A stretch of DNA of 64,000 nucleotides from Izhakiella australiensis (GCF_002006995.1 NZ_MRUL01000007.1:62001-126000); one strand, 5' to 3'; shown: positions 48,583 through 57,717, numbered from the stretch's first letter. Notes: generated by a model from the sequence alone, not told the origin. Program-made: numbers and translations.

Positions 48583-49347
48583 ATGGACTGGACGACACTG
48601 AACCTTAGCGAGGCTGAGGCGGCGGCGGTGAATACACTGTGCCGCTGGCTGGGCGAGAATGATTATGATGGCGGCGACGTTGATGGCATCGTGCTGGCGG
48701 GTAATTCGGCGCTGCCGACGCTGGAGGCGGCTTTTACCTTGGCTAAAAGCAGTGGCAGACCGCTGTGGCTGGTGGGCGGTATCGGTCACGCCACGCAGTT
48801 TCTGGTGGAGGCGGTCGGCGGCCATCCGCGCTATGCCGGGCTGGCGCTTGAAGGGCGGCCAGAAGGCGAGATCCTTGCTGCGATGGCGGCCTGCTGGGAT
48901 ATTCCCTGCGCGCAGATTTTCACAGAAACCGCATCGCGCAATACCGGCGAGAACGCCGCCTTTAGCCGCCGCCTGATGGCGCAACAAGATTTTCATCCGC
49001 GTCGGCTGCTGTTAATGCAGGATCCTCTACTGCAGCGTCGCACCGGCGCCACCTTTTATCACGTCTGGCGCGATGCGTTGCAGCCACCGCAGTTCATTAA
49101 CTGGCCGGGCTGGGCGCTGCAAATTGAACCCGCCGCATCGGGCTGGCGTACCGTGGGCTGTCCCGCCCCCTGGGACGCAGAGCGATTTTTTGCGCTGATG
49201 ATGGGGGAGATCCCGCGCCTGCGTAATGATGAAAAGGGCTATGGTCCGCGCGGGCAGGGGTTTATTGGTGAAGTTCTTATTCCGGCGCAGGTTGAGCAGG
49301 CCTGGCAGCGACTGCGTCAGCATGGGTTCGGTACGTCAAGGCTGTGA
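48583..49347 (+). CDS. ydcF: YdcF: DUF218 nucleotide-fold protein
   Basis: A 254-residue cytoplasmic protein of the DUF218/YdcF group, which has a Rossmann-like fold. Family residues are GIVLAGNSALPTLEAAF, GGIGHATQFL, TASRNTGENAAFS and QDPLLQRRTGATF, then GYGPRGQGFI near the C-terminus. E. coli YdcF binds S-adenosylmethionine in vitro; function remains unclear. Its start has only a weak ribosome site. A PPOX flavoprotein gene follows after 15 bases, so the two may be co-transcribed. Confidence 0.85.
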   Translation: MDWTTLNLSEAEAAAVNTLCRWLGENDYDGGDVDGIVLAGNSALPTLEAAFTLAKSSGRPLWLVGGIGHATQFLVEAVGGHPRYAGLALEGRPEGEILAAMAACWDIPCAQIFTETASRNTGENAAFSRRLMAQQDFHPRRLLLMQDPLLQRRTGATFYHVWRDALQPPQFINWPGWALQIEPAASGWRTVGCPAPWDAERFFALMMGEIPRLRNDEKGYGPRGQGFIGEVLIPAQVEQAWQRLRQHGFGTSRL

Positions 49348-49362
49348 GCGGAGAAGGGCAGG

Positions 49363-49956
49363 ATGGAAAAAGAAATCGTTCGCGATCTGGAAAAGCTGGA
49401 GGCATTGTACGGCAAGCCGACCCAGCCATCGCTGGTTAAAGAAGTGACCTATATTCACCCGCTGTATCGTCCGTGGATTGAAAAGTCGCCGTTTGTCGCG
49501 CTGGCCACCGCCGGGCGTGGCGGGTTGGACGTATCGCCGCGCGGCGATACGCCAGGGTTCGTTGAAATTGAAGATGACAATACCCTGCTGCTACCGGATC
49601 GGCGCGGCAATAACCGGCTCGACAGCTTGCGTAATCTGATTGAAGACGATCGTATTGCGCTGCTGTTTCTTGTTCCCGGCCTCGGCGAGATGCTGCGGAT
49701 AAACGGCCGCGCGGAAATTGATATCGCCCCGGCGCTGCTGGCGCGATTCGTTCACGATGGTGTGCCGCCGCGTTCAGTGCTGCGTATTCACGTTGAGTCG
49801 GTCTTTTTTCAACGCGGACGGGCCGCCCTGCGTTCAGGTCTGTGGCTGGCGGAAAGTCAGATAGCCAGCGGCGTGCTGCCCTCGCCGGAGGCGATTCTCA
49901 AGGCCATCGGTAGCGAGCAGCCAGACCCCCGCGCATCGCGCGGCTCCGGCGGCTGA
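49363..49956 (+). CDS. PPOX-class FMN-binding oxidoreductase
   Basis: A 197-residue split-barrel flavoprotein of the pyridoxamine-phosphate-oxidase superfamily, close to the MSMEG_1061-type subfamily. FVALATAGRGGLDVSPRGDTPGFV and LLPDRRGNNRLDSLRNLIEDDRIALLFLVPG are the flavin-binding and dimer motifs. Probable F420- or FMN-type reductase of unknown substrate. GAGAAGGGCAGG precedes the ATG. The last 15 residues are Arg/Gly/Ser-rich and may be a recent extension. Confidence 0.8.
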   Translation: MEKEIVRDLEKLEALYGKPTQPSLVKEVTYIHPLYRPWIEKSPFVALATAGRGGLDVSPRGDTPGFVEIEDDNTLLLPDRRGNNRLDSLRNLIEDDRIALLFLVPGLGEMLRINGRAEIDIAPALLARFVHDGVPPRSVLRIHVESVFFQRGRAALRSGLWLAESQIASGVLPSPEAILKAIGSEQPDPRASRGSGG

Positions 49957-50183
49957 ACACGCTTTCCCTACGCGCCGGGCTGCCCGTGGCTCGGCGGTCT
50001 GCCAGTCGCTTCACCGCCGCCTCGCAATTTTTATCTGACTGCGAGCCAGCACGAGATCCGCGCCTGCGAAGCGTGCCGCCATCAGGCAGGCCCGCGAGCC
50101 GGCTCACACTCCTGCGATAAACGCCTGGTGTTTCTTCCCGGCAAAATTATATTGCTCACTCAGGGTGGCAAGGAGCGTTGAGC

Positions 50184-51773
50184 ATGACAAATTACTATCT
50201 CGGAGTGGACGTTGGGTCCGCCAGCGTGCGCGCCGGGCTGTACGACGCCGACGGCCAGCGTCTGGCATTCAGTACCCGACCAATTCAGCAGTTTCACAGT
50301 GAGGACAATCACGTTGAGCAGTCTTCTGCTGAAATCTGGCAGGCAGCGTGTGCGGCAACGCGCGAGGCCGTTGAACATGCTGGCATCGACGCCCGGCAGA
50401 TCAAAGGCCTGGGGTTTGATGCCACCTGTTCGCTGGTGATGCTCGACGGGCAGGGCGAAGCGCTGTCGGTGTCGCGCAGCGGCGAGGCGCAGCGCAATGT
50501 CATTATGTGGATGGATCATCGCGCGACGGATGAGGCCGCGCAGATTAACGCCACCGGCGACGAGGCGCTGCAATACGTCGGCGGCGCGGTCAGCGTTGAG
50601 ATGGAGTTGCCAAAAATTCTCTGGCTGAAGCGCAACATGCCGGCGCAGTATCAGCGCTGCGGGCGGCTGTGGGATCTGGCGGACTTTATGGTCTGGCGCG
50701 CGACCGGCGAGGACGTGGCCAGCGTCTGCACCCTGACCTGCAAATGGAACTATCTGGCCCACGAAAGCCGCTTTAGCGCCAGCCTGCTTCAGGCGGTGGG
50801 GCTGGAAGATTTAGCCGCGCGCCTGCCGGTGGGCATCCTGCCGCTTGGGGAAAAAGCCGGCGCGCTGAGCGCCAGCGCGGCTCAGGAGATGGGGCTGGCG
50901 CCCGGCATTGCGGTCGCCAGCGGCATTATCGACGCCCACGCTGGCGGGCTGGCGCTGGTCGCTGCGCAGCCGCAAGGCAGCCTGGCGCTAATCAGCGGCA
51001 CGTCTAACTGCCATATGATCGTCAGCCGCGACCCTTTCATGGTCCCTGGCGTCTGGGGGCCATACTGGAATGCCATGATCCCAGGCTGGTGGCTGAGTGA
51101 GGGCGGTCAGAGCGCCGCCGGTTCGCTGGTGGAGTGGACGCTGCATCAGCATGCGTACTGGGCGCAGACGCAGCAGCAGGCCCGTCAGCGGGCGATATCA
51201 CCCTGGCAGCTGCTTAACGAGTGGGTGGCGGACCTGGAGCTGCGGCAGCGCTGGCCGACGCAGCATCTGCACGTGCTGGGCGATCATCATGGCAATCGTT
51301 CGCCGCGCGCTAATCCGCAGGCGCGAGGAATGGTGATGGGGCTGACGCTGGAGCAGGGGCAGGACGGCCTGGCGCGCCTCTATCTGGCAACGCTGCAGGC
51401 GGTAGCGCTGGGTACCCGCCACATTATTGACGCGCTGACGGCGGCGGGGCAGCGCATCGAGCGGCTGGTATTGTGTGGCGGCGCTACCCGTAATCCGCTG
51501 TGGCTGCGCGAATATGCTAATGCTACCGGGCGCACCCTGCATCTGATGGATGATGATGATGCGGTTACGCTGGGCGCCGCGCTGATGGGGGCCGTGGCCA
51601 GCGGCGAGTGCGCCGACTTCCGGCAGGCGGCCGGCCGGATGGTTAAGCCCGGCAGAACCATTGCCGCAGATGCCGACCAGCGCGCCTTTTTCGACGCGAA
51701 ATATCAGGTTTACCTGCAGATGTATGACGATCAGCAGCGCGCGATGGCGCTGATGCAGGGCTTCAGCGACTAA
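50184..51773 (+). CDS. FGGY-family pentulose kinase (D-ribulokinase-like)
   Basis: A 529-residue sugar kinase. The N-terminal YYLGVDVGSASVRAGLYDADG is the phosphate-1 loop of the ASKHA fold; DATCSLVMLDGQGEA and WMDHRATDEAAQIN are the ribulokinase-type substrate segments; LVLCGGATRNPLWLREYANATG is the adenosine motif and TLGAALMGAVASGE the C-terminal signature. ATG 50184 has AGGAG 8 bases upstream. A DeoR regulator is convergent next door and may control it. The exact pentulose is not determined by sequence. Confidence 0.82.
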   Translation: MTNYYLGVDVGSASVRAGLYDADGQRLAFSTRPIQQFHSEDNHVEQSSAEIWQAACAATREAVEHAGIDARQIKGLGFDATCSLVMLDGQGEALSVSRSGEAQRNVIMWMDHRATDEAAQINATGDEALQYVGGAVSVEMELPKILWLKRNMPAQYQRCGRLWDLADFMVWRATGEDVASVCTLTCKWNYLAHESRFSASLLQAVGLEDLAARLPVGILPLGEKAGALSASAAQEMGLAPGIAVASGIIDAHAGGLALVAAQPQGSLALISGTSNCHMIVSRDPFMVPGVWGPYWNAMIPGWWLSEGGQSAAGSLVEWTLHQHAYWAQTQQQARQRAISPWQLLNEWVADLELRQRWPTQHLHVLGDHHGNRSPRANPQARGMVMGLTLEQGQDGLARLYLATLQAVALGTRHIIDALTAAGQRIERLVLCGGATRNPLWLREYANATGRTLHLMDDDDAVTLGAALMGAVASGECADFRQAAGRMVKPGRTIAADADQRAFFDAKYQVYLQMYDDQQRAMALMQGFSD

Positions 51774-51848
51774 GAGCGCCGGGTGCAGCGCGGGCCGGGC
51801 GGGCGCTGCGCCTTGACGGGGGCTATCAGCTGGCTGGCTGAGCCAGAG

Positions 51849-52598
51849 CTAACTGACGTCCACCCGCGCGTCGCGTAGCGCGGCGGCAAGCTCCTCGTCC
51901 AACTGACCGTCAACCACCAGCGTGCTGGCCAATGACAGATCGCCGATGGCAAATGCCGATGCGGAGTTCAGCTTTTCATGGGAAGCCATCACCACGGTTT
52001 CGGCGGCGCGCGCCGCTAATGCCCGCTTAACGCAGGCCTCTTCGTAATCACCGGTGGTAAAGCCTGCCGCCGGATGCACGCCGGTTACCCCCATAAAAAA
52101 CAGGTCGGCATTAAACTGCTCAATTGCCTCGCGCATCGCTGCGCCGACGGTAACCACCGAATGGCGAAACAGCCGGCCGCCAATAATGATCACTTCCACC
52201 AGCGGATAATCGATCAAGCCAACGGCAATGCCAGGGCTGTGGGTAATGGCGGTAAAAGCCAGATCGCCTGGCAACTGACGTACCAGCTCGGCGGTGGTCG
52301 TACCGCCATCAATCATTACTACCTGTCCCGGCTGAATGAGCTTTACCGCTTTTTCTGCTACCCGGCGCTTTGCTTCTTTTTGCACGTTTTTTCTTGTTTC
52401 AAACGGCGCAATGGCTGCCGAGACCGGCAGCGCGCCACCGTGTACGCGTTGTAGTAGGCCTTCTGCGGATAACTCTCTTAAATCACGGCGTATTGAGTCC
52501 TCGGAGATGGAGAACCTTTGGCTTAGCTCACCGGAAATAACCTGTTTTTCCTGCGCCAATATCTGCAGTATGAGCTGTTTTCTCTGGCTCGCCAGCAT
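51849..52598 (-). CDS. DeoR-family transcriptional regulator
   Basis: A 249-residue sugar-phosphate-responsive regulator. Helix-turn-helix at about 5-58 (RKQLILQILAQEKQVISGELSQRFSISEDSIRRDLRELSAEGLLQRVHGGAL, in segments), sugar-phosphate domain at about 75-230 with VMIDGGTTTAELVRQLPG and FFMGVTGVHPAAGFTTGDYEEACVKRA. It diverges from nudK (80-base gap) and is convergent with the pentulose kinase. It probably responds to a phosphorylated pentulose and represses one or both neighbours. Confidence 0.87.
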   Translation of the reverse strand: MLASQRKQLILQILAQEKQVISGELSQRFSISEDSIRRDLRELSAEGLLQRVHGGALPVSAAIAPFETRKNVQKEAKRRVAEKAVKLIQPGQVVMIDGGTTTAELVRQLPGDLAFTAITHSPGIAVGLIDYPLVEVIIIGGRLFRHSVVTVGAAMREAIEQFNADLFFMGVTGVHPAAGFTTGDYEEACVKRALAARAAETVVMASHEKLNSASAFAIGDLSLASTLVVDGQLDEELAAALRDARVDVS

Positions 52599-52678
52599 AC
52601 TTTCTATTCCCGTTTATTCTTGATTGTGCATGAATTTGCATGTTACCGTGCTTCTTGTCATTTAGCGAGGATATAAAA

Positions 52679-53272
52679 ATGCATTCACAGTCACAACGCG
52701 TACGTAATATTACCGAAACGCTGCTCTCCGATAACTGGTATCTGCTGAAGAAATATCGTTTTGAATTACTGCGCCGCGATGGCAGCTGGCAGGAACAAAC
52801 GCGTGAGGCTTACGATCGTGGCAATGGCGCGGTGATACTGCTGTATAACAAACCCAAAAACAGCGTGGTATTAACCCGCCAGTTCCGCTTTCCCGCTTTT
52901 ATCAATGGCCACCAGGGATTCCTGATCGAAGCCGCCGCTGGCCTGCTGGATAATCTGTCACCGGAGGCGCGGATTATCAGCGAGGTGGAAGAGGAGACCG
53001 GTTTTTGCGTCAGTCAGATGGAGAAGGTATTTGAGGCCTATATGAGTCCTGGCTCGGTGACGGAAAAATTGTACTTTTTTATTGCCGAATACAAGGATCG
53101 GGATCGCAGCGGTGATGGTGGTGGTATTGCTGATGAGGGTGAAGATATTGAAGTGCTGGAGTGGCCGTTTGCCCAGGCCCTGAGTGCCATCAAAAGTGGT
53201 GAAATCATGGATGGTAAAACCATTATGCTGTTGCAATACCTGGCGCTTAACGGCGTTCTGTCGCAGGAGTAA
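52679..53272 (+). CDS. nudK: NudK-like Nudix hydrolase (GDP-mannose pyrophosphatase family)
   Basis: A 197-residue Nudix protein close to E. coli NudK: YDRGNGAVILLYNKPKNSVVLTRQFRFPAFINGH, the Nudix box GLLDNLSPEARIISEVEEETGF and EAYMSPGSVTEKLYFFIAEY. The acidic EExG core is kept, but the consensus first Glu and the Arg before Glu are both Ser here, so substrate or metal use may differ. ATG 52679 follows GCGAGGAT. It is followed by a DUF4406 gene after 3 bases, a clear two-gene operon. Confidence 0.78.
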   Translation: MHSQSQRVRNITETLLSDNWYLLKKYRFELLRRDGSWQEQTREAYDRGNGAVILLYNKPKNSVVLTRQFRFPAFINGHQGFLIEAAAGLLDNLSPEARIISEVEEETGFCVSQMEKVFEAYMSPGSVTEKLYFFIAEYKDRDRSGDGGGIADEGEDIEVLEWPFAQALSAIKSGEIMDGKTIMLLQYLALNGVLSQE

Positions 53273-53275
53273 GCC

Positions 53276-53635
53276 ATGCTGATTCTCATTGCCGGTCCGG
53301 TAAAAAGCGGTACAAACGGTGAACAGACGCTGATCACAGCCAACCTTAACAGGCTGCGCGACGTGGCGCTTGAGGTTTATTATAAGGGGCATACGCCGGT
53401 CATCGGCGAATGGCTGGCAATACCGCTGGCTGAGGCGGCAGGCTCGCAGCGCATCGGCGACGACATTAGCGACGCTTTTCTCTATCCGGTGGCACGCAGG
53501 CTCATCCACGCCTGTGATGCCGTAGTACGCATTGCGGGCGCCTCGCAGGGCGCGGATAACGACGTGCGCCTTGCCCGTGAGCTCGGCCTGCCGGTGTTCA
53601 GCCACCCCGATGAGATTGATTCGCCGAGGCGCTGA
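53276..53635 (+). CDS. DUF4406 / nucleoside-2-deoxyribosyltransferase-like protein
   Basis: A 119-residue small Rossmann-type protein. MLILIAGPVKSGTNGEQTL resembles the N-terminal IAGPY loop of nucleoside 2-deoxyribosyltransferase-like folds, and CDAVVRIAGASQGADNDVRLARELGLPVF matches their conserved SxGxxxE-type region (here SQGADNDV). It probably binds a nucleotide or nucleotide sugar, fitting its tight coupling to nudK. Its reaction is unknown. Confidence 0.7.
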   Translation: MLILIAGPVKSGTNGEQTLITANLNRLRDVALEVYYKGHTPVIGEWLAIPLAEAAGSQRIGDDISDAFLYPVARRLIHACDAVVRIAGASQGADNDVRLARELGLPVFSHPDEIDSPRR

Positions 53636-53742
53636 ATTCCACCGGCGTGCATCGACCGTTGTTGCTTAAAAGATAATTTGTAATAGTAGCGCTCTACCAG
53701 CCTGCGCCGTTACCCGGCCATTTGCCGTTCCAGGGAGAAACT

Positions 53743-54876
53743 ATGACTTCACAGGTTACGATCGTTGGCGCCGGTTTAGGCGGCCTGATGCTGGCCCGCA
53801 TCCTCCAGGTTCACGGAATTAACTGCTGCGTTTATGAGGCGGAAGCATCATCAATAGCCCGCTCGCAGGGCGGTTTGCTTGATATTCATGATTATAACGG
53901 CCAGCTGGCGCTGCAGGCGGCCGGGCTGATGGCGCCGTTTCGTCGGCTGATCCTTGAAGGCCACCAGGCGACCCGGGTACTCGATAAGCACGCCGTGGTG
54001 CTGTTCGATAAGCCGGATGACGGCGAGGGCGGCCGCCCTGAAGTCTATCGCGGCGAACTGCGCCAGATGCTGCTTGACTCGCTGGCGCCGGAAACCGTGC
54101 GCTGGGGCAAAAAGCTGACGCAGGTGCGGGAGAGCGGGGAGGGGCGCTACCAACTGACTTTTGCCGACGGCGAAACGCAGGAAACCGGCCTGCTGGTGGG
54201 GGCCGATGGCGCCTGGTCAAAGGTGCGACCACTGCTGTCAGACGCCCGGCCTGAATATATCGGCACCTCGTTTGTTGAAACCTGGCTGTATGACAGCGAT
54301 AAGCGTTATCCGGCAACCGCCGGTGCGGTTGGCGGCGGCTCAATGTTTTGCCTGGCGCCGGGTAAGGGGATCATGGCACATCGGGAAAAACACGGCACGC
54401 TGCACGCCTATATCTCCCTGAACCAGCCGCAGGCATGGTTTGCCGCCCTTGATTTTAGCGCCGTCGCCGCGACGCGCGCCCGCATCGCCGAGGCGTTTTC
54501 CGGCTGGGCGCCGGCGCTGACTGCCCTGATTACCGATGGCGATACGCCGCCGGTGCTGCGCACCCTCTACGCGCTGCCGACTGAACATCACTGGCCGCGC
54601 CGTAAGGGGGTGACGCTGATCGGTGATGCCGCCCATCTCGCCGGCCCTAACGGCGAGGGCGCCAATCTGGCGATGCTGGATGCCGCCGAGCTGGCTGCGG
54701 CTATTGTCGCGCACCCGGGAGACGTAGAGGCGGCGCTACTGGCCTATGAAAGCAGCATGTTTCCGCGTGCCGCCGAAGCGGCGCGCGAGGGGGCCGGGCT
54801 GTTTAATACTCTGTTCGGTGAAGATGCCCCCCGGTCGCTGGTCAGCGCCTTCAACGAGTGGGACCCGCAAGGGTGA
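53743..54876 (+). CDS. FAD-dependent monooxygenase (PHBH fold, TetX-like)
   Basis: A 377-residue class A flavin monooxygenase. VTIVGAGLGGLMLARILQVHGI is the FAD Rossmann motif, GLLVGADGAWSKVRPLL the DG motif, and VTLIGDAAHLAGPNGEGANLAMLDAAELA the GD motif that binds the flavin ribityl. It resembles the TetX/aromatic-ring hydroxylase group; substrate unknown. ATG 53743 has AGGGAGA. It stands alone between the nudK operon and a convergent SulP gene. Confidence 0.82.
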   Translation: MTSQVTIVGAGLGGLMLARILQVHGINCCVYEAEASSIARSQGGLLDIHDYNGQLALQAAGLMAPFRRLILEGHQATRVLDKHAVVLFDKPDDGEGGRPEVYRGELRQMLLDSLAPETVRWGKKLTQVRESGEGRYQLTFADGETQETGLLVGADGAWSKVRPLLSDARPEYIGTSFVETWLYDSDKRYPATAGAVGGGSMFCLAPGKGIMAHREKHGTLHAYISLNQPQAWFAALDFSAVAATRARIAEAFSGWAPALTALITDGDTPPVLRTLYALPTEHHWPRRKGVTLIGDAAHLAGPNGEGANLAMLDAAELAAAIVAHPGDVEAALLAYESSMFPRAAEAAREGAGLFNTLFGEDAPRSLVSAFNEWDPQG

Positions 54877-54924
54877 ACGGGTCGCCGCGGCGGGAGAGCT
54901 GATAGTGGAATTCTATGATTGTGA

Positions 54925-56418
54925 CTATCCAAGATTTCCTGTTAACCGGCGATGAAAGTCACTGCTGCGGTCATCCAGGCCCGTTATCACAACCTCGATG
55001 CCATGCTTCTCATATCGATACTGAATTCCGTCCAGTGCAGCCACGCTGGATGCATCCCATATCTGAGCGTGGCTCAGGTCAATAACGACGTTTTTGGGGT
55101 CGAGGGCATAGTAAAAATGCTCAAACAGGTCATTGCTGCTGGCAAAAAATAGGGGGCCGTGAACCTGGTAATGTGCCGTTTCGCCATCACTGCTGATAGT
55201 GCGTTCGGCGTAGATCACATGCGCTATGCGGCGGGCAAACAGCATCATCGCGGCGATTACGCCCGCCAGTACCCCCAGTGCCAGATTGCTGCTCCAGACG
55301 GTTACGGCAACGGTCAAAACCATCACCGCCGTTTCAGACCAGGGCATACGTTTCAGCGTTGCTCTTTGCAGGCTGTGCCAGTTGACCGTTTTAACGGCGA
55401 CCACCACCATAATTGCCGCCAGAACGACCATAGGGATTTTAGCCATGATTTCGCTCAGGCCGGTGACCAGAATCAGCAGCGTCAGACCGGCGGTAACGGT
55501 AGAAATTCGGCTACGCGCTTTGCCCATTTCAACGTTGACGACAGTTTGCCCAATCATGGCACAGCCTGCGATGCCACCGTACAGCCCTGCCAGAATGTTG
55601 CCGATACCCAGTCCCCAGGATTCCCGGCTTTTACTGGAATGAGTATCCGTTAAATCGTCTACCAGCTTTGCCGTCAGCAGGGACTCCATTAAGCCAACAA
55701 AGGCGACGCTTAACGCGGCCGGCCAGATAATCCTCAACGTATCAAGATTTAACGGCACGCTAAGTTCGGTGAAGCCAGGAAGGCCGGGTGCCATAGAACC
55801 TTCATCACCCACGTTCGCAACGTTTAATCCCAGAACAAGTACCATTCCCGTTACCACCATAATTGCGATCAGTGGTGACGGGATGTTTTTAAGAACGCGG
55901 GGGGCCAGCAGGACGATCGCCAGCGTCAGCGCAAACATGCTCCAGACAACGATGTCTCGCCCCCAGAAATGCGGAACCTGTGCAAAAAATATCAGGATGC
56001 CCAGGGCATTGACGAATCCAATCATGACGGAGCGGGGAATGTATCGCATCATGCGCGCGAGGCCAGTTAAACCAAAAATTATCTGTATTATCCCGGCAAG
56101 AATCACCGCGGGCAGTATGTATCCTACGCCGTGAGCATGCACCATCGGGCCAATAACTAATGCGATTGAGCCTGCTGCGGCAGACACCATGGCCGGACGA
56201 CCACCCAGAATTGAAAGTGACAGGCAAAGCACAACGGATGCAATCAGGCTGACTTTAGGGTCGACGCCGGCAATAACGGAAAACGAAATGACTTCCGGGA
56301 TCAAAGCCAGGGCTGTCATCACACCGGCCAGACACTCACGGGTTAAGAGTGAGGGGGATTTTAATACATGTGAGACGCGCATCTGCCTTTCAGGCGGCAG
56401 GGTGTTACCAGATTGCAT
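54925..56418 (-). CDS. SulP/SLC26-family anion transporter with STAS domain
   Basis: A 497-residue inner-membrane transporter. About 12-14 membrane segments (20-400) begin with TRECLAGVMTALALIPEVISFSVIAGVDP, the SulP signature; VGLMESLLTAKLVDD and GNILAGLYGGIAGCAMIGQTVVN are the transport core. The C-terminal STAS domain (about 410-497) ends with VVIDLSHAQIWDASSVAALDGI. Possible substrates are sulfate, bicarbonate or dicarboxylates. It is a single gene with AGGA before its ATG. Confidence 0.85.
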   Translation of the reverse strand: MQSGNTLPPERQMRVSHVLKSPSLLTRECLAGVMTALALIPEVISFSVIAGVDPKVSLIASVVLCLSLSILGGRPAMVSAAAGSIALVIGPMVHAHGVGYILPAVILAGIIQIIFGLTGLARMMRYIPRSVMIGFVNALGILIFFAQVPHFWGRDIVVWSMFALTLAIVLLAPRVLKNIPSPLIAIMVVTGMVLVLGLNVANVGDEGSMAPGLPGFTELSVPLNLDTLRIIWPAALSVAFVGLMESLLTAKLVDDLTDTHSSKSRESWGLGIGNILAGLYGGIAGCAMIGQTVVNVEMGKARSRISTVTAGLTLLILVTGLSEIMAKIPMVVLAAIMVVVAVKTVNWHSLQRATLKRMPWSETAVMVLTVAVTVWSSNLALGVLAGVIAAMMLFARRIAHVIYAERTISSDGETAHYQVHGPLFFASSNDLFEHFYYALDPKNVVIDLSHAQIWDASSVAALDGIQYRYEKHGIEVVITGLDDRSSDFHRRLTGNLG

Positions 56419-56898
56419 GTTCCAGGTCCTTAATAGTTATCGCTTGAACGCGCAAGAATGAGTAAAGCAGGCAGCATCTGACTGGACAGACCAGGACCTG
56501 ATATTCAGAAAAAGTAATAAATACGCGGATAAATCCCTACGGAAGTATTCCCATATGCGCTTCGGGCGGGACCCATTTCCGCCATCAAAAAATAACATTC
56601 TGATTCTCAGGTTGAGTTATAGCCAGCTTATGAAACGGGCCAAATTTTATGTACAGCAGTCACATCCCTGGATGGGGTGTAGCAGAGGGGGCATTAAGCC
56701 TTTCTCAGTACGATAAAAGGGAAATTCAGGGTGGCGTAATATGCATTGCAGCTTAAGATCCTGTACTGATTAATAATTGAGAGAATCTGTCGGCCTGCCT
56801 GACAGGTATCCGCAGATTTAATCCATTTTACGAGAAAATCCTACTTATAGACACACTGGTTTTTCGGGAGATTACCGTTTCTTTTCAGCGTGGGCGGA
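56419..56898. other. Non-coding stretch upstream of the SulP gene
   Basis: About 480 bases without a convincing gene, repeat or RNA on either strand. It is richer in A/T than the flanking genes and leads into the pseudogene debris beside the second tRNA-Asn. The SulP promoter is presumably near 56440-56480 but no consensus pair stands out. Confidence 0.5.
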
Positions 56899-57162
56899 TT
56901 AGTTAAAAAACCTACAAGCAGATGCCAGCATGATTTTAAATATCTATTCGCTGACGGTGCCGTTTACAAGTACGGCTAAGGGAACGCGCTTTTCGCTGCT
57001 GCAATGTAGGTCGACTGTAGTGTTTAACGTTGAGATACCAGTGACGGAGTCGCCCGGTTTAAAGAAATCCAGACCGTTGGCACCGAAGAGCTTAAAAAAG
57101 TATTGGGTGGTGCAGGAATATGGGTTTCTGTGCCGGAAAGAGATATACAGGACGCTCTATAA
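56899..57162 (+). pseudogene. Decayed gene fragment upstream of tRNA-Asn
   Basis: One plus-strand frame reads as once-coding protein broken by four in-frame stops: DFKYLFADGAVYKYG, GNALFAAAM, then DTSDGVARFKEIQTVGTEEL and KKVLGGAGIWVSVPERDIQ before the final stop at 57160. The uninterrupted tail has strong protein-like composition. No family recognised. It looks like the 3' end of an inactivated gene, probably from an element inserted beside the tRNA. Confidence 0.45.
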
Positions 57163-57172
57163 TTGAACTAGC

Positions 57173-57250
57173 CTGAACCCGGATGTGATGGCCAATTTTC
57201 CCGATGTGGAGGGTAAAATCAAAATGCATCAGGAGGAATTTTCACACTAA
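57173..57250 (+). pseudogene. Short coding-like remnant next to tRNA-Asn
   Basis: In another frame 25 codons read LNPDVMANFPDVEGKIKMHQ and end EEFSH before TAA at 57248. A 20-codon version could start at ATG 57188, but without a ribosome site. Together with the preceding fragment it suggests the eroded end of a genomic island. Confidence 0.35.
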
Positions 57251-57305
57251 CCTGTTGAATAAAAAACAGACAGGGGATTGGTACGTTGGCATGAAAACAG
57301 GAATT

Positions 57306-57381
57306 TGGCTCCTCTGACTGGACTCGAACCAGTGACATACGGATTAACAGTCCGCCGTTCTACCGACTGAACTACAGAGGA
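57306..57381 (-). tRNA. tRNA-Asn (anticodon GTT), second copy
   Basis: A 76-base gene identical to the copy at 48302-48377, including the CCA end. The flanks differ except for a similar G/C-rich leader (about 20 bases upstream). No strong terminator hairpin with T-run follows on the minus strand. E. coli also has tRNA-Asn genes near cbl and nac, so this copy is in its ancestral place. Confidence 0.98.
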
Positions 57382-57399
57382 ATCGTTTGAACCGGGCGA

Positions 57400-57428
57400 A
57401 TAGTAATGGGGTGGGTGATAAAAGTCAA
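57400..57428 (-). promoter_or_regulatory. Promoter of tRNA-Asn (57.3 kb)
   Basis: On the minus strand TTGACT (57423-57428) and TACTAT (57400-57405) are 17 bases apart, with a G/C-rich discriminator (TCGCCCGG) following. Confidence 0.75.
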
Positions 57429-57717
57429 AGCGCCATTTAACTTTCGCCGTGCGTTTGCTGCTTAATTCAACGATTGGGCACTGTGCAGGGCGGTTAAATC
57501 TGTAGCCCGGCCGGTGCCTGATGGCCACATGCGCATTGAACGCTTGCTCGCTGCACACCCTAAACGCATTTTTTGCACCATTGAAGTGCGGCAGACGCGT
57601 TGGGTCAATAATGAACAACATAGATTTGTCTGATGAATGGCTTCGTGACTATCAGAAGTGCTTATTTTTCCGCTGCTCATGTCCGCTCTGATAACTAAAT
57701 CGATATTAAGCAAAATT

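Noticed and set aside
56930..57166. A 78-codon plus-strand ORF beside the second tRNA-Asn.
   Set aside because: Its product is low-quality; the neighbouring frame with stops is far more protein-like, so this ORF is a shadow of a pseudogene.
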